From contig NZ_JNXC01000002.1 of assembly GCF_000716595.1 (NCBI RefSeq), forward strand, positions 62,001 through 126,000: 64,000 bases of DNA. The letters run 5' to 3'. The translations under genes and the position numbers were made by a program. The notes beneath the pieces are model-generated. The model worked only from the letters and a program-made list of their open reading frames with translations. It was not told where the DNA came from and did no database searches. Below are positions 20,310 through 29,473 of the stretch, one piece after another. Source of the stretch: Saccharothrix sp. NRRL B-16314 (GTDB taxonomy: Bacteria; Actinomycetota; Actinomycetes; Mycobacteriales; Pseudonocardiaceae). Each line of letters begins with the position of its first letter. Position 1 is the first letter of the stretch.

Positions 20310-20401
20310 CTGCCACCTTCCTTCACGACTGTGGCGCCGATCCGACCACAACCGAGCGGTAAGTGGAAGACTTTCCAGGTTGATCCTTCGTGAATTACTT
20401 T

Positions 20402-22249
20402 CTAACCAACTGCCCGGCGCAACGCGCCCAACCCACCGACCACCGGCAGCTCCACCACCGTCGACGAGAGGTCGACCGACAGGCCCGTGCCCGGCGCAGG
20501 CCTCAGCGTGTAGTCGTAGTCGGACGACATCACCACGAACTCCACGCTGTGACCAGTCGGGACCACGTAGTCGGTCGGTTCCAGCTCCACCTCGACCCGG
20601 TACTGCTTGCCCGGCTCGATCGGCTTCGTCCGCGACGGCGACACCCGGTTCTGCGGGTCCGTCCACCCCCGCGTGATCACGTGCGACGTGCCGTCCGGCG
20701 CCCGATCCACCAGCAGCGCGGTCACGTTGGCCGCTGGCCGGTCGAACGAGACCGCCAGGTCGACCCGCGCGACACCGGAGAACCGGACCGGCTCCGCGGT
20801 CGGCCGCATCGCGTACGACAGCCGGTTGCCCGAGGCGGGCAGGTCGATCAGGTCCTCGGCGAGCTTGGACGAGTCGTCGCGCAACGACTCCACCACCGGG
20901 CTCCCCGGCACCGACTCGAACCGCAGTGAGCCCTTGGTCGGACCACCGGCCCACGGGTGCACGCGGGCCTTGGACGTGCCGGGAGCCGGCCAGTCCGCCT
21001 CGTCCACCCAGGTGGTCTTGTCCTCACGCTGGATCGTCGCCTTCGGCTCGCGCTCGATGCCGTTGTCGACGCCGTACAGGTAGTGGCTGAACCACCGGTT
21101 GATCGTGCGCCGCCACTCGACCGGCCGCAGCGTGTCCGGGTCGGTGTGCGCGGCCTGGTGCAGCCAGATCTTGTGCTCGACGCCGTGCTTCCGCAGCGCC
21201 TCGTACCACTGCGCGACGTGCTTGACCTTGACGTTCCAGTCGCTCAGCCCATGCACGGCGAGCACCGCGGCCCGCACCTTCGCGGCGTCCTTGACGTAGT
21301 TCCGCTCGTCCCAGAACGCGCTGTAGTCGCCGGTCACCCGGTCCTGCCGGTGCGCGATGTCCGCGATCACCGGCTTGCAGACCTCCCGGTCCGCACGGGT
21401 GTAGACGTACTCCGCGAGCACGTCCAGGTCCTCGCCCTGGTACCCGCCGGGCGCGACGACCGCGCCGTCGGCCCGGTAGTAGTCGTACCAGCTGGAGATG
21501 GCCGCGATGGGCACGATGGCTTCCAGGCCCTCGACGCCGGTCGCCGCGACGGCGTTCGGCAGGGTGCCGTTGTACGACACGCCCATCATGCCGACCTTGC
21601 CGGTGGTCCAGTCGGCCTCGACGGCAGCGCCGGCCGCGTCACGCGCGGTGGTGCGGCCGTTGAGCCAGTCCACCACGGACTTCGAGCCGACGGTCTCGTT
21701 GTGCCCGCCCGACGTGGGGCAGCCGGACGACTTGCCGGTGCCCAGGGACTCCGCGTACACCATGGCGAAGCCGCGGGAGATGAAGTAGTCCTCGTAGCGC
21801 CCGGACCGGATCGGCGTCGGGTTCGGCCCGACGGCCGCCGCGATCCGCGCGTCCGCCTCGGCCTTCAGCACCGACCCGTCGCGCTTGTCGTAGCCGCCGC
21901 GGCGGTTCGGCACGTACAGCTCCACGTCGACGTCGTGGTTGGCCACGTCGTTGCCGCCGGAGAAGTACGGGCTGTTCAAGAACACCACCGGCACCTTGAG
22001 CCCGCGGTCGGTGGCGGTCTGGCGCACCACCTCGGCGTAGACCTCGTCGTCCTGACCGTCGTGGTCGCTGTCGACCGGCGCGCGCACCCAGACGCTCTCG
22101 CGCACCACGTCCTTCGGGTCGAAGACGGGTTGCGCCTCGCCGCCGACGAACACCGGGCCATCCGTCGCGGCACCGCCCACCGCGGGGATCGACCCCAGCG
22201 GCAGCGTCACCAGAGCGGCGAGCACCGCGGCTCTCCGTACACCCTTCAC
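20402..22249 (-). CDS. Secreted S15 family Xaa-Pro dipeptidyl-peptidase
   Basis: 615 residues with a signal peptide (start VKGVRRAAVLAALVTL, cut near GGAATDG). The alpha/beta hydrolase has Ser in MMGVSYNGTLPNAV, Asp in HGLSDWNVKVKH and His in HQAAHTDPD; the C-terminal jelly-roll (SYAMRPTAEPV to the end) is the usual X-Pro peptidase/CocE domain. It releases Xaa-Pro dipeptides or acts on related esters outside the cell. GTG 22249 is chosen because the signal peptide begins there; the frame stays open far upstream over the MFS gene but is a shadow. Single-gene transcript, same direction as the M23 pair. Confidence 0.9.
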   Translation of the reverse strand: MKGVRRAAVLAALVTLPLGSIPAVGGAATDGPVFVGGEAQPVFDPKDVVRESVWVRAPVDSDHDGQDDEVYAEVVRQTATDRGLKVPVVFLNSPYFSGGNDVANHDVDVELYVPNRRGGYDKRDGSVLKAEADARIAAAVGPNPTPIRSGRYEDYFISRGFAMVYAESLGTGKSSGCPTSGGHNETVGSKSVVDWLNGRTTARDAAGAAVEADWTTGKVGMMGVSYNGTLPNAVAATGVEGLEAIVPIAAISSWYDYYRADGAVVAPGGYQGEDLDVLAEYVYTRADREVCKPVIADIAHRQDRVTGDYSAFWDERNYVKDAAKVRAAVLAVHGLSDWNVKVKHVAQWYEALRKHGVEHKIWLHQAAHTDPDTLRPVEWRRTINRWFSHYLYGVDNGIEREPKATIQREDKTTWVDEADWPAPGTSKARVHPWAGGPTKGSLRFESVPGSPVVESLRDDSSKLAEDLIDLPASGNRLSYAMRPTAEPVRFSGVARVDLAVSFDRPAANVTALLVDRAPDGTSHVITRGWTDPQNRVSPSRTKPIEPGKQYRVEVELEPTDYVVPTGHSVEFVVMSSDYDYTLRPAPGTGLSVDLSSTVVELPVVGGLGALRRAVG

Positions 22250-22313
22250 GGCCGAACCCCCATCATGTGTAGGACAGGTTTCGGGCAGACCCTTCCCCGC
22301 GGCATAACCCCTG

Positions 22314-23507
22314 TCAAGGGTGCTTCGAGTCCACAGTAGACATTGGCGAAGACCCGACGATCGGCCCTTGACGACGGCGGCTGCGCAGGCCACCGGCCAC
22401 CGCGACGCCCAGCCCGGCCAACGCCATCGCCGCGCCGACCCAGTTGGGCGCGGTGTAGCCGAAGCCGGCGTCGATCGCCACGCCGCCCAGCCACGCGCCC
22501 GCCGCGTTGCCCAGGTTGAACGCCGCGATGTTCGCCGCCGACGCCAGCGCGGGCGCGCCGGACGCCTGTTCCAGCACCCGTGTCTGCAACGGCGCCACGG
22601 TCGCGAACCCGAACACGCCGAACACCGCGATCGTGACCACCGCCGGAACGGCCGACTGCGCGGTGAACACGAACACCACCAGCACCACCGCGAGCGCACC
22701 GAGGAACAGGTAGAGGCTCGGCATCAGGGCGCGGTCCGCCGCACGCCCGCCGATCACGTTCCCGACGCACAGCCCGGCCCCGAACAGCACCAGCAGCCAC
22801 GTCACCGCGCCCGGTGAGAACCCGGCGACCTCCGTCATCATCGGCGCGATGTAGGTGAACGACGCGAACACCGCGCCGAACCCGAGCGCCGTCGTGGCCA
22901 GCGCCAGCCACACCCCCGGCCGGCGGAACACCGCCAGCTCGCCCCGCAACCCCGTCGAGGCGGGCTGGACCGGCACCAGTGCGATGATCCCCACCAACCC
23001 GGCCACGCCCAGCGCCGTCACCGCCCAGAACGTCGAGCGCCAGCCGAACTCCTGCCCCAGCGCCGTGCCCGCCGGGACGCCCAGCACGTTCGCCACGGTC
23101 AGCCCGGTGAACATGAGCGCGATCGCCCGCGCCCTGCGGTCCGGTGCGACCAGCCCGGCCGCCACCACCGACCCGACGCCGAAGAACGCGCCGTGGCACA
23201 GCGCCGCGACGATCCGACCCGCCATCAGCACCGCGTAGTCGTCGGCCACCGCGCACACCAGGTTGCCGAGGATGAACAGCCCCATCAGGCCGACGAGCAG
23301 CTGCTTGCGCGGCAACCGCGATCCACCCGCCGTGATCAACGGCGCGCCGACCACGACGCTCAGCGCGTAGCCCGACACGAGCAGCCCGGCCGCCGGGATC
23401 GACACCCCGAGGTCGCCGGCCACCTGCGGCAACAGGCCCACGATCACGAATTCCGTGGTGCCGATGCCGAACGCGCCGATGGCCAGCGCGACCAGCGCGG
23501 GCGGCAT
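22314..23507 (-). CDS. MFS transporter, DHA1/AraJ-type drug exporter
   Basis: 397 residues with twelve predicted transmembrane helices. The first helix contains FGIGTTEFVIVGLLPQVA, the pattern of the AraJ/YdhP (DHA1) exporters, and the loop 2-3 signature follows as GGSRLPRKQLL. It likely uses proton exchange to export small molecules. The ATG overlaps the stop of the esterase gene upstream, so both are one operon, with a LysR gene divergent from it. A GTG one codon before the ATG is an alternative start. Confidence 0.9.
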   Translation of the reverse strand: MPPALVALAIGAFGIGTTEFVIVGLLPQVAGDLGVSIPAAGLLVSGYALSVVVGAPLITAGGSRLPRKQLLVGLMGLFILGNLVCAVADDYAVLMAGRIVAALCHGAFFGVGSVVAAGLVAPDRRARAIALMFTGLTVANVLGVPAGTALGQEFGWRSTFWAVTALGVAGLVGIIALVPVQPASTGLRGELAVFRRPGVWLALATTALGFGAVFASFTYIAPMMTEVAGFSPGAVTWLLVLFGAGLCVGNVIGGRAADRALMPSLYLFLGALAVVLVVFVFTAQSAVPAVVTIAVFGVFGFATVAPLQTRVLEQASGAPALASAANIAAFNLGNAAGAWLGGVAIDAGFGYTAPNWVGAAMALAGLGVAVAGGLRSRRRQGPIVGSSPMSTVDSKHP

Positions 23508-24409
23508 CACAGCGCGCCCAGCCAGGTCCGCAGCTCGCCCAGCAGCACGCGGTACTCGTCCAGCACGCCGTCCATCAACACGAACGGGTGAATCGTGCCG
23601 TCGAACTCCCGCAGCCGGACCGGCACGCCCGCCGCCGCCAACTTCGCCGCGTACCGCTCGCCGTCGTCACGCACGGGGTCGTACTCGGCGATCGCCACGA
23701 ACGTCGGCGGCAGGCCGTCCACCGACGACTGCAGCGGAGCGGCCGACTCGGAAACCCCGCCGGAACCGAGGTAGTGCGACCAGAACCACCGCATCCCGTC
23801 CGCCGACAGCCCGTAGCCCGTCGCGTTGTCCACGTACGACCGAGTGGTGAAGTCGACGTCGAGCGCGGGCACCACCAGCACCTGGAACGCCAAGTCGAGC
23901 GTGCCCCGTGCCCGCAGCGCCACCGCGGCGGCGAGGTTGCCGCCCGCGCTGTCACCCATGACCCCGATCCGCGCCGGGTCGACGTCCCAGGACTCGGCGT
24001 GGTCGAACAGCCAGGCGGTGGCCGCGTACGAGTCGTCCAGCGGCACGGGGAACGGGTGCTCGGGCGCCTTCTGGTAGTTCACCGCGAACACCGCGTGCCC
24101 GGTCGCGTTGGCCAACGCCCGCAACGCCACGTCGTAGATGTCGAGGTTGCACGTCACCCACCCGCTGCCGTGCAGGAACACGATCGCCGGGAACGGGCCG
24201 TCGCCCTCGGGGTAGTAGATCCGCGCGGGCAGGTCGGCGGTCGGTCCGGGCAGGAAGAGGTGCTCGACCCGCGCGACCGGCTCGGGAGCGCCTTGGAACC
24301 CGGTGAGGCCCCACTGCGACCGACGTGCCTCGGAAACCGTCAGGTCCTCCAGCGCAGGCGCGCCCGCGAGCTGGTCCAGCACCGCGAGCGCCTGTTCGTT
24401 CAATGACAT
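23507..24409 (-). CDS. Alpha/beta hydrolase, HSL-family esterase
   Basis: 300 residues. The oxyanion motif is FLHGSGWV (HGSGW in place of the usual HGGGW), the nucleophile is in GDSAGGNLAAAV, and the acid/His pair is placed in AEYDPVRDDG and GTIHPFVLM. This is the hormone-sensitive-lipase family IV, acting on short-chain acyl esters. It is first in an operon with the MFS exporter and is divergent from a LysR gene 71 bp away, which probably controls both. The substrate is unknown. Confidence 0.9.
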   Translation of the reverse strand: MSLNEQALAVLDQLAGAPALEDLTVSEARRSQWGLTGFQGAPEPVARVEHLFLPGPTADLPARIYYPEGDGPFPAIVFLHGSGWVTCNLDIYDVALRALANATGHAVFAVNYQKAPEHPFPVPLDDSYAATAWLFDHAESWDVDPARIGVMGDSAGGNLAAAVALRARGTLDLAFQVLVVPALDVDFTTRSYVDNATGYGLSADGMRWFWSHYLGSGGVSESAAPLQSSVDGLPPTFVAIAEYDPVRDDGERYAAKLAAAGVPVRLREFDGTIHPFVLMDGVLDEYRVLLGELRTWLGAL

Positions 24410-24480
24410 GGCCCGATCATCAGGCCGCTAGGACCGATAAGTCCAAGGCATGTTCTTTCTTCAACCCATAAACTGTGCTC

Positions 24481-25347
24481 ATGACACTGCGGCAGTTCGA
24501 GTACCTGGTCACGGTCGTGGACGAAGGGTCCTTCACCCGCGCCGCCGAGCTGCTGCACGTCACCCAGCCCGCCCTCTCGCACCAGATCCGGGCGCTGGAA
24601 CGCACGGTGGGCGCGCAGCTGCTCGACCGACTCCCCCGAGCCGTCCGCCTCACGCCCGCCGGACGTGCCTGGCTGCCCCACGCCCGTGCCGCCCTGGCCG
24701 ACGCAGAGCGCGCGCTCACCGCCGCACGACGCGCAGCGGGGCTGGAGTGCGGCGAACTCCGCGTGGCCACGCTCTACTCGCTCACCCTCGGCGTGCTGCC
24801 ACCCGTGCTCAGGCGGTGGCGCGCGGAGCACCCGGACGTCCGCATCCGCCTGTTCGAGCACCGCCACGCCGACGAACTGCGCGAGGCGATGGCAGCGGGC
24901 CAAGCCGACATCGCCCTCGGCCCGGAGCCCGCGAACTGGGTCGGCTTCCGGCAGCCGTTGGGCGTGGAGGAGTTCGTGGTCGTCCTGCCGCCCGACACCC
25001 ACCACCGCGAACCGATCGACCTGCGTGCGCTCGCCGACGACGGGTGGGTGCACTACGCGCCGGGCAACGGCCTCGCGGACCTGGTCGACGCGGCGTGCGC
25101 CGCCCGGGGCTTCCAGCCGGGCGCGGCGGTCCGCACCGAGCAGACCGCGGCGGCGCCCGTGCTGGCCGCGTCGGGGTTGGGTCCGGCGCTGGTGCCGCGC
25201 AACATCCTGCCGGAGACGTTCGACGGCGCCGTCCTGAGCACCGATCCCCCCGTGCGGAGAACCCTCGTCGCCTACGCGCACAAGACCCCGGACCCGCTCA
25301 CGTCGGCCTTCGTGACGTTGCTCGCCGGTGCAGGATGGGACGCATGA
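24481..25347 (+). CDS. LysR-family transcriptional regulator
   Basis: 288 residues. The N-terminal winged helix-turn-helix is standard (LRQFEYLVTVVDEGSFTRAA, then VTQPALSHQIRALE); the rest is the two-lobed effector domain. It faces the esterase/MFS operon across a 71-bp gap that has the AT-richer stretch expected of a shared promoter, so local control of those genes is likely. The stop overlaps the ATG of the GH4 glycosidase gene (ATGA), so that gene is co-translated and may also belong to the regulon. ATG 24481 was preferred to the GTG two codons earlier. Confidence 0.9.
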   Translation: MTLRQFEYLVTVVDEGSFTRAAELLHVTQPALSHQIRALERTVGAQLLDRLPRAVRLTPAGRAWLPHARAALADAERALTAARRAAGLECGELRVATLYSLTLGVLPPVLRRWRAEHPDVRIRLFEHRHADELREAMAAGQADIALGPEPANWVGFRQPLGVEEFVVVLPPDTHHREPIDLRALADDGWVHYAPGNGLADLVDAACAARGFQPGAAVRTEQTAAAPVLAASGLGPALVPRNILPETFDGAVLSTDPPVRRTLVAYAHKTPDPLTSAFVTLLAGAGWDA

Positions 25348-26564
25348 GGCTGGTCATCCTGGGCGGCGGTGGCTTCCGCGTGCCGCTCGTGCACAAGGCT
25401 CTGGACGAGCACATCACCGAAGTCGTGCTGCACGACGTGGACGCGAACCGGCTGAACGCTATCCACCACGTGCTGCGCGGCGGCCCACCCGTCACCTCCA
25501 CCACCGACCTGGACGAGGCGTTGCGCGGCGCGGACTTCGTGTTCTCCGCGATCCGGGTCGGCGGCCTGGCCGGGCGCGCGATCGACGAGGAGGTCGCCCA
25601 CGCGCACGGCGTCCTGGGCCAGGAAACGGTCGGCGCGGGCGGTATCGCTTACGGCCTGCGCACCGCACCGGTCGCTGATCGGCTGGCCCGGCGGATCGCC
25701 GAACTCGCACCGCGGGCGTGGGTCGTCAACTTCACCAACCCGGCCGGGCTGATCACCGAGGTCATGGCCCGTCACCTGGGTGAACGGGTGATCGGCATCT
25801 GCGACTCGCCGATCGGCCTGTGCCGTCGCGTCGCCCACGCCCTCGACCTGGAGAACCCGACGTTCGACTACGCGGGCCTGAACCACCTCGGCTGGCTGCA
25901 AGGCGTGTACCTGGGCACGGAAAACCTGCTCCCCGCGCTCCTGGCCGACGACGACGCCCTGACCGGCTTCGAGGAAGGCCGGCTCTTCGGCGCGGAGTGG
26001 CTGCGCGCGCTCGGCGTCGTCCCGAACGAGTACCTGCACTACTACTACTCGACGCGGGAAGCGCTGGGCGACAACCGCGGCGCCTTCCTGCTCGGCCAAC
26101 AGCAACGCTTCTACGACGGCGAAGTGGACTGGGAGACCACGCGGCTGGAGCGTGAAGCCACGTACATGGCCGAAGAGCGCGAGCGCGACACACTGGAAGG
26201 CGGCGGGTACGAGCACGTCGCCATGGCTCTCATGCGGGCCATCGCGGACAACGAGACGGCCACGCTGATCCTCAACGTGCCCAACAACTCCACCCTGTCC
26301 ACCTTGGACGACGACGCCGTCGTGGAGGTGCCGTGCGAGGTGGACGCGACGGGTGCGCGCCCGCTCACCGTGACGCCGCTCCCCGACCACGCGGCCGGGC
26401 TCGTCACGTCGGTCAAGGCGGTGGACCGGCTCGTCATGGAGGGCACGCGGTCGGCCGCGCTGAAGGCGTTCGCCCTGCACCCGCTCGTCGACTCGGTCGC
26501 CACCGCCAAGAGCCTGCTGGACACGTACGTCCGACGGCACCCGGAGTTGGCCTACCTGAGCTGA
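25344..26564 (+). CDS. 6-phospho-beta-glucosidase, glycoside hydrolase family 4
   Basis: 406 residues. The NAD-binding start MRLVILGGGGFRVPLV, the metal Cys in GICDSPIGLCRR and the His in YAGLNHLGWLQG identify a GH4 enzyme, which uses NAD+ and Mn2+ in a redox elimination mechanism. LicH/BglT-like members split phosphorylated beta-glucosides brought in by PTS systems. No PTS genes are nearby, so the substrate may be made by a kinase or come from a remote transporter. ATG 25344 overlaps the LysR stop; an ATG at 25335 is an alternative. The 3' end overlaps the converging endonuclease V gene by 13 bp. Confidence 0.9.
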   Translation: MRLVILGGGGFRVPLVHKALDEHITEVVLHDVDANRLNAIHHVLRGGPPVTSTTDLDEALRGADFVFSAIRVGGLAGRAIDEEVAHAHGVLGQETVGAGGIAYGLRTAPVADRLARRIAELAPRAWVVNFTNPAGLITEVMARHLGERVIGICDSPIGLCRRVAHALDLENPTFDYAGLNHLGWLQGVYLGTENLLPALLADDDALTGFEEGRLFGAEWLRALGVVPNEYLHYYYSTREALGDNRGAFLLGQQQRFYDGEVDWETTRLEREATYMAEERERDTLEGGGYEHVAMALMRAIADNETATLILNVPNNSTLSTLDDDAVVEVPCEVDATGARPLTVTPLPDHAAGLVTSVKAVDRLVMEGTRSAALKAFALHPLVDSVATAKSLLDTYVRRHPELAYLS

Positions 26565-27184
26565 GCCCGGCCCAGCGAGTCGGAACGCCGGGTCGTCTCC
26601 GGCAGCCGCGTCACGCACAGCCGCAGCACCTCGGCGCACGCCCGGTCGAGGTCGATGCGGTGCCCCACGGACACGAACACCGGCTTCACCCCTTCCCTCG
26701 TCCGCAACGTCCGCCCGACGACCTCGCCGTCGTCCACGAGGTCGGTGTGGGCGCCGCGCACGTCGTCGGGCATGGTGAACTGCCCCATGGGCGTCTTGGC
26801 CACGCCGACGCTCGGCACGCCGGTCACCACCCCGAGGTGGCACGCCAACCCGAACCGCCGCGGGTGCGCCAACCCCTGCCCGTCGCACACCAGCAGGTCC
26901 GGTGCGACGGTCAGCTTCTTCATCGCCTCCACCAGCGACGGCAGCTCCCGGAACGCGAACAACCCCGGCACGTAGGGGAAATCGGCCTTGCCCGACACCA
27001 CCGCCGAGTCGACCGTCTCCAACGACTCCGCGTCGAGCACCACGACCGCCGCCGCCAACCGGTCGTCGTCCGCGTACGACACGTCGAGCCCGGCGACGTG
27101 CCGCACCACCAGCCCCGGATCGGTCCGCGTCGACACCAGCGGACGCAGCCGTTCCTGCTCCGCGATCGCTTCGTCCGGTGTCAC
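26552..27184 (-). CDS. nfi: Endonuclease V
   Basis: 210 residues with AGLDVSYADD (catalytic Asp of the RNase H-like fold), FPYVPGLFAFRELPSLVEAM, VCDGQGLAHPRRFGLACHLG and KPVFVSVGHRIDL, all conserved in Nfi. It nicks DNA near deoxyinosine and starts repair of deaminated adenine. The GTG start overlaps the DUF3500 stop (GTGA), so it is the last gene of that operon. Its end overlaps the converging GH4 gene. Confidence 0.92.
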   Translation of the reverse strand: MTPDEAIAEQERLRPLVSTRTDPGLVVRHVAGLDVSYADDDRLAAAVVVLDAESLETVDSAVVSGKADFPYVPGLFAFRELPSLVEAMKKLTVAPDLLVCDGQGLAHPRRFGLACHLGVVTGVPSVGVAKTPMGQFTMPDDVRGAHTDLVDDGEVVGRTLRTREGVKPVFVSVGHRIDLDRACAEVLRLCVTRLPETTRRSDSLGRAQLR

Positions 27185-28116
27185 TCGTGCCTCACCGACG
27201 CGCGGTGCGCGGCGAGCAGGTCGTCGCCGAAGTCGCCGGACCGCCGCCGCCACACGGAGTGCGCGTGGTTGGCGTCGTTGGCCGTGTTGTCGTACTCGAT
27301 CAGCAATTCCGGCCCCTGTACCCGGTAGTAGTGCCCGTCGCCGCGCTTGGCCGAACCCTCCCACGCGAAGTGCAGCCGCTCGAGGTCCAGGGCGTCGAAC
27401 TCCTCGTCGGCCAGGTCGCTGTGCAGCCGGTCGAGGTAGTACCGGACCAGCCCGACGAGCAGCCCGCGTGACGTCCGGTCGAGCTGCGCGGGCGTCACGC
27501 CGGCGGGTTCGAGGTCGCCCACGCGGGGCGCGTTGCCGGTCCGCAGGTCCGGCGGCGGGGTGTCGGCGACAACGGCCAACCCGCGCGCCGTGCGCCCCAT
27601 CCGCTCCAGGAGTTCGCGGGCCAGCTCCTCCTCCAACCGCAAGGGCTGCAACACCGTTCGGCCCCGGTACGTCGTCCGCGCAGGGTTCGCGCCGAGGAAG
27701 AACGGGGTGGCCGACACGCGCCCGTCGGCCACCACCACGCTCACCGACAGGTGGTGCCCCTCGACCCGCCAGCCCCACGGCTCGTCACCGGGTTCGCCGA
27801 GCAGGACCGCCCAGTAGTCGCCCTGGTGCCGGTCGCGGAGGCCGCCTTCCCGGTCGTCCAGCACGTCCTCCAACGCCATGACCGTGCTGGCCTGCGCGTA
27901 GGCGTGCGGGCTGAGCACGCACGACAGCAGCCGGTGCACGGCCTTGCGCTGGTCGCGGTCCAGGGAGCCGTAGACGACGCCCGGCCGTTCACCGGGCGTG
28001 TACGCCCACCGCTTGCGCAGGTCGTCGTCGGACATCGCCCGCACCGCTTCCGCGCGCTGCCCGTCGTCCAACAGGTCGAGGAAGCCCCGCGTGGCTTCGG
28101 CGATCTCGTGCAGCAT
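27181..28116 (-). CDS. DUF3500 domain-containing protein
   Basis: 311-residue soluble protein, MLHEIAEATRGFLDLLDDGQ being typical for DUF3500; GWRVEGHHLSVSVVVADG and the C-terminal RLHFAWEGSAKRGDGHYYRVQGPELLIEYDN are strongly conserved family blocks (the latter cited in part). The function is unknown; the His-rich sheet blocks hint at an enzyme but nothing is proved. It sits between an MPI-fold gene upstream (45-bp gap with a hairpin) and endonuclease V downstream (overlap). Confidence 0.85.
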   Translation of the reverse strand: MLHEIAEATRGFLDLLDDGQRAEAVRAMSDDDLRKRWAYTPGERPGVVYGSLDRDQRKAVHRLLSCVLSPHAYAQASTVMALEDVLDDREGGLRDRHQGDYWAVLLGEPGDEPWGWRVEGHHLSVSVVVADGRVSATPFFLGANPARTTYRGRTVLQPLRLEEELARELLERMGRTARGLAVVADTPPPDLRTGNAPRVGDLEPAGVTPAQLDRTSRGLLVGLVRYYLDRLHSDLADEEFDALDLERLHFAWEGSAKRGDGHYYRVQGPELLIEYDNTANDANHAHSVWRRRSGDFGDDLLAAHRASVRHE

Positions 28117-28129
28117 TGCCTGAACTTAT

Positions 28130-28159
28130 CCGGCTGCCGGCCCGACCGCCCGCAGCCGG
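28130..28159. terminator. Short GC hairpin between two minus-strand genes
   Basis: CCGGCTGC at 28130-28137 pairs with GCAGCCGG at 28152-28159. It lies in the 45-bp gap after the MPI-fold gene and before the DUF3500 gene; no T tract follows, so it may be an attenuator or mRNA-stability element. Confidence 0.35.
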
Positions 28160-28161
28160 TG

Positions 28162-28815
28162 TCACGGCCAGGGCTTCAGCTCCGGCCGGTCGCCGGTGAT
28201 CGGCCCCTCCGGCTCGCGCCCGGCGAGCCACGCGACCAGGTCGGTGCGGGAGCCGGTGAGCGTGACGTCCTCACCCTCGCCGATCACCCACCGGCGATCG
28301 TCGGCCTGCAACGTGAGCCTGACGCCGTCCGGCACCCGCGCCGACAGGAACTCGACCACGTGATCGCAGAACTCGGGCGACCACGTGACCGGGCCGCCCA
28401 GGTCGAGGTCGCGGGTGTGGATCTCGACCTCGCGCCAGAGCGCGTAGGCGGTGCCGGTCAGCGTGCCGTCGCGGTAGAAGGTCGCGGTGTCCCAATCGCG
28501 GACGCCGGCCCAGGCCTTCGCGAGCCGGGCGACGGCGTCGTCGATCCGGGCCCGGTGCTCCACCGCCGAGCGCCCGGCGTCCGCCTCGATCGCGGCGTCC
28601 CGGGCGGGACGCCCACCGGGGTAGACCTCGACCTTCGTGCCCTCGTTCTCCGCCTGACCGGCCAGGCCGACGGTGACGTTGGCCAGGTGCGCCAGCACGT
28701 GGCCGCGGGTCCAGCCGGGCAGCGCCGACGGTTCGGCCACCTGCGCGTCGGTGACGTCCTCGATCAGGGCGGCCAACCTGCGGTGGGCGTCCAGCACGTT
28801 CTCCTGGGTCGTCAC
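28162..28815 (-). CDS. Maleylpyruvate isomerase family mycothiol-dependent enzyme
   Basis: 217 residues of the DinB/MDMPI metal fold. The expected zinc-site blocks are visible: LPGWTRGHVLAHLANV near residue 45 and WREVEIHTRDLDLGGPV near residue 130, with an SCP-like C-terminal part. Such enzymes use mycothiol, the actinobacterial thiol, as cofactor, which fits the host. The reaction here may differ from maleylpyruvate isomerisation. GTG 28815 follows a GGGGGAG ribosome site; an ATG at 28845 would add ten residues. Divergent from the CGNR gene over about 60 bp. Confidence 0.85.
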   Translation of the reverse strand: MTTQENVLDAHRRLAALIEDVTDAQVAEPSALPGWTRGHVLAHLANVTVGLAGQAENEGTKVEVYPGGRPARDAAIEADAGRSAVEHRARIDDAVARLAKAWAGVRDWDTATFYRDGTLTGTAYALWREVEIHTRDLDLGGPVTWSPEFCDHVVEFLSARVPDGVRLTLQADDRRWVIGEGEDVTLTGSRTDLVAWLAGREPEGPITGDRPELKPWP

Positions 28816-28877
28816 AACTCCCCCTAATGGCATATGAGCTTTCATCCGTTAGGGAACCTATCACTAGACTGGATCGG

Positions 28878-29420
28878 ATGGCACTGGCACTGGAGTTCGC
28901 GAGCACGGTCCGGCACGACGGGCACGGCGGGCTCACGGACGACCTGGCCACGCCGGACGGTTTCGCGGCGTGGACGGGAGCGTTGGCGGCCGACGTCCCA
29001 CCGGACGAGGCGTTGCGGCAGCGGGTGGTCGAGCTGCGCTGGGCCGTGCGATCGCTGTTCGCGCACGTGGTGCGGACCGAAGAACGTCTCGACACACCGC
29101 ACCTCTTGGACTTCGAGCACGCGCTGAAGACCGTCAACGCCGCCGCCGCGCGGGTTCCCCGTGCCGCCCAGTTGGAGTGGACCGATCAGCCCCGGCTGCG
29201 CCACGAGGACTCGGCCGACCCCGGCGACCGCCTGCTGGCGACGTTGGCCACGGCGGTGATCGAGTTCCTGGGCAGCGGGGCGCGGGAGGAGCTTCGGGCG
29301 TGCCAGGGGCCCCGGTGCATCCGGTACTTCGTCAAGGCGCACCCCCGGCAGGAGTGGTGCAAGCCGTCGTGCGGCAACCGGGCCAGGGTCAGCCGGCACT
29401 ACCACCGCGCCCGCGACTGA
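28878..29420 (+). CDS. CGNR zinc-finger (ABATE domain) protein, putative regulator
   Basis: 180 residues: an N-terminal helical ABATE domain with the family opening LEFASTVR and a C-terminal CGNR finger, with C-x4-C in CQGPRCIRYF and C-x3-C in WCKPSCGNRARVSRHYHR. Such proteins are thought to be DNA-binding regulators reacting to small molecules. A TAGACT -10-like box at 28865-28870 would start RNA at or next to the ATG (28878), which suggests a leaderless message. An open frame back to 28827 exists but includes this promoter. It may control the divergent MPI-fold gene. Confidence 0.85.
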   Translation: MALALEFASTVRHDGHGGLTDDLATPDGFAAWTGALAADVPPDEALRQRVVELRWAVRSLFAHVVRTEERLDTPHLLDFEHALKTVNAAAARVPRAAQLEWTDQPRLRHEDSADPGDRLLATLATAVIEFLGSGAREELRACQGPRCIRYFVKAHPRQEWCKPSCGNRARVSRHYHRARD

Positions 29421-29430
29421 CGGACGCCGA

Positions 29431-29462
29431 GCCGCGCGAACACCCGGAGGCGCCCGCGCGGC
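29431..29462. terminator. Convergent GC hairpin terminator
   Basis: GCCGCGCG at 29431-29438 pairs with CGCGCGGC at 29455-29462, in the 53-bp gap between the converging CGNR and CBS genes. No T-run follows. Confidence 0.4.
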
Positions 29463-29473
29463 CGGTCGTGCGC

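Noticed and set aside
20310..20401. Riboswitch (c-di-AMP type) before the M23 pair
   Set aside because: Only 92 bp are free and the conserved ydaO core is not visible.
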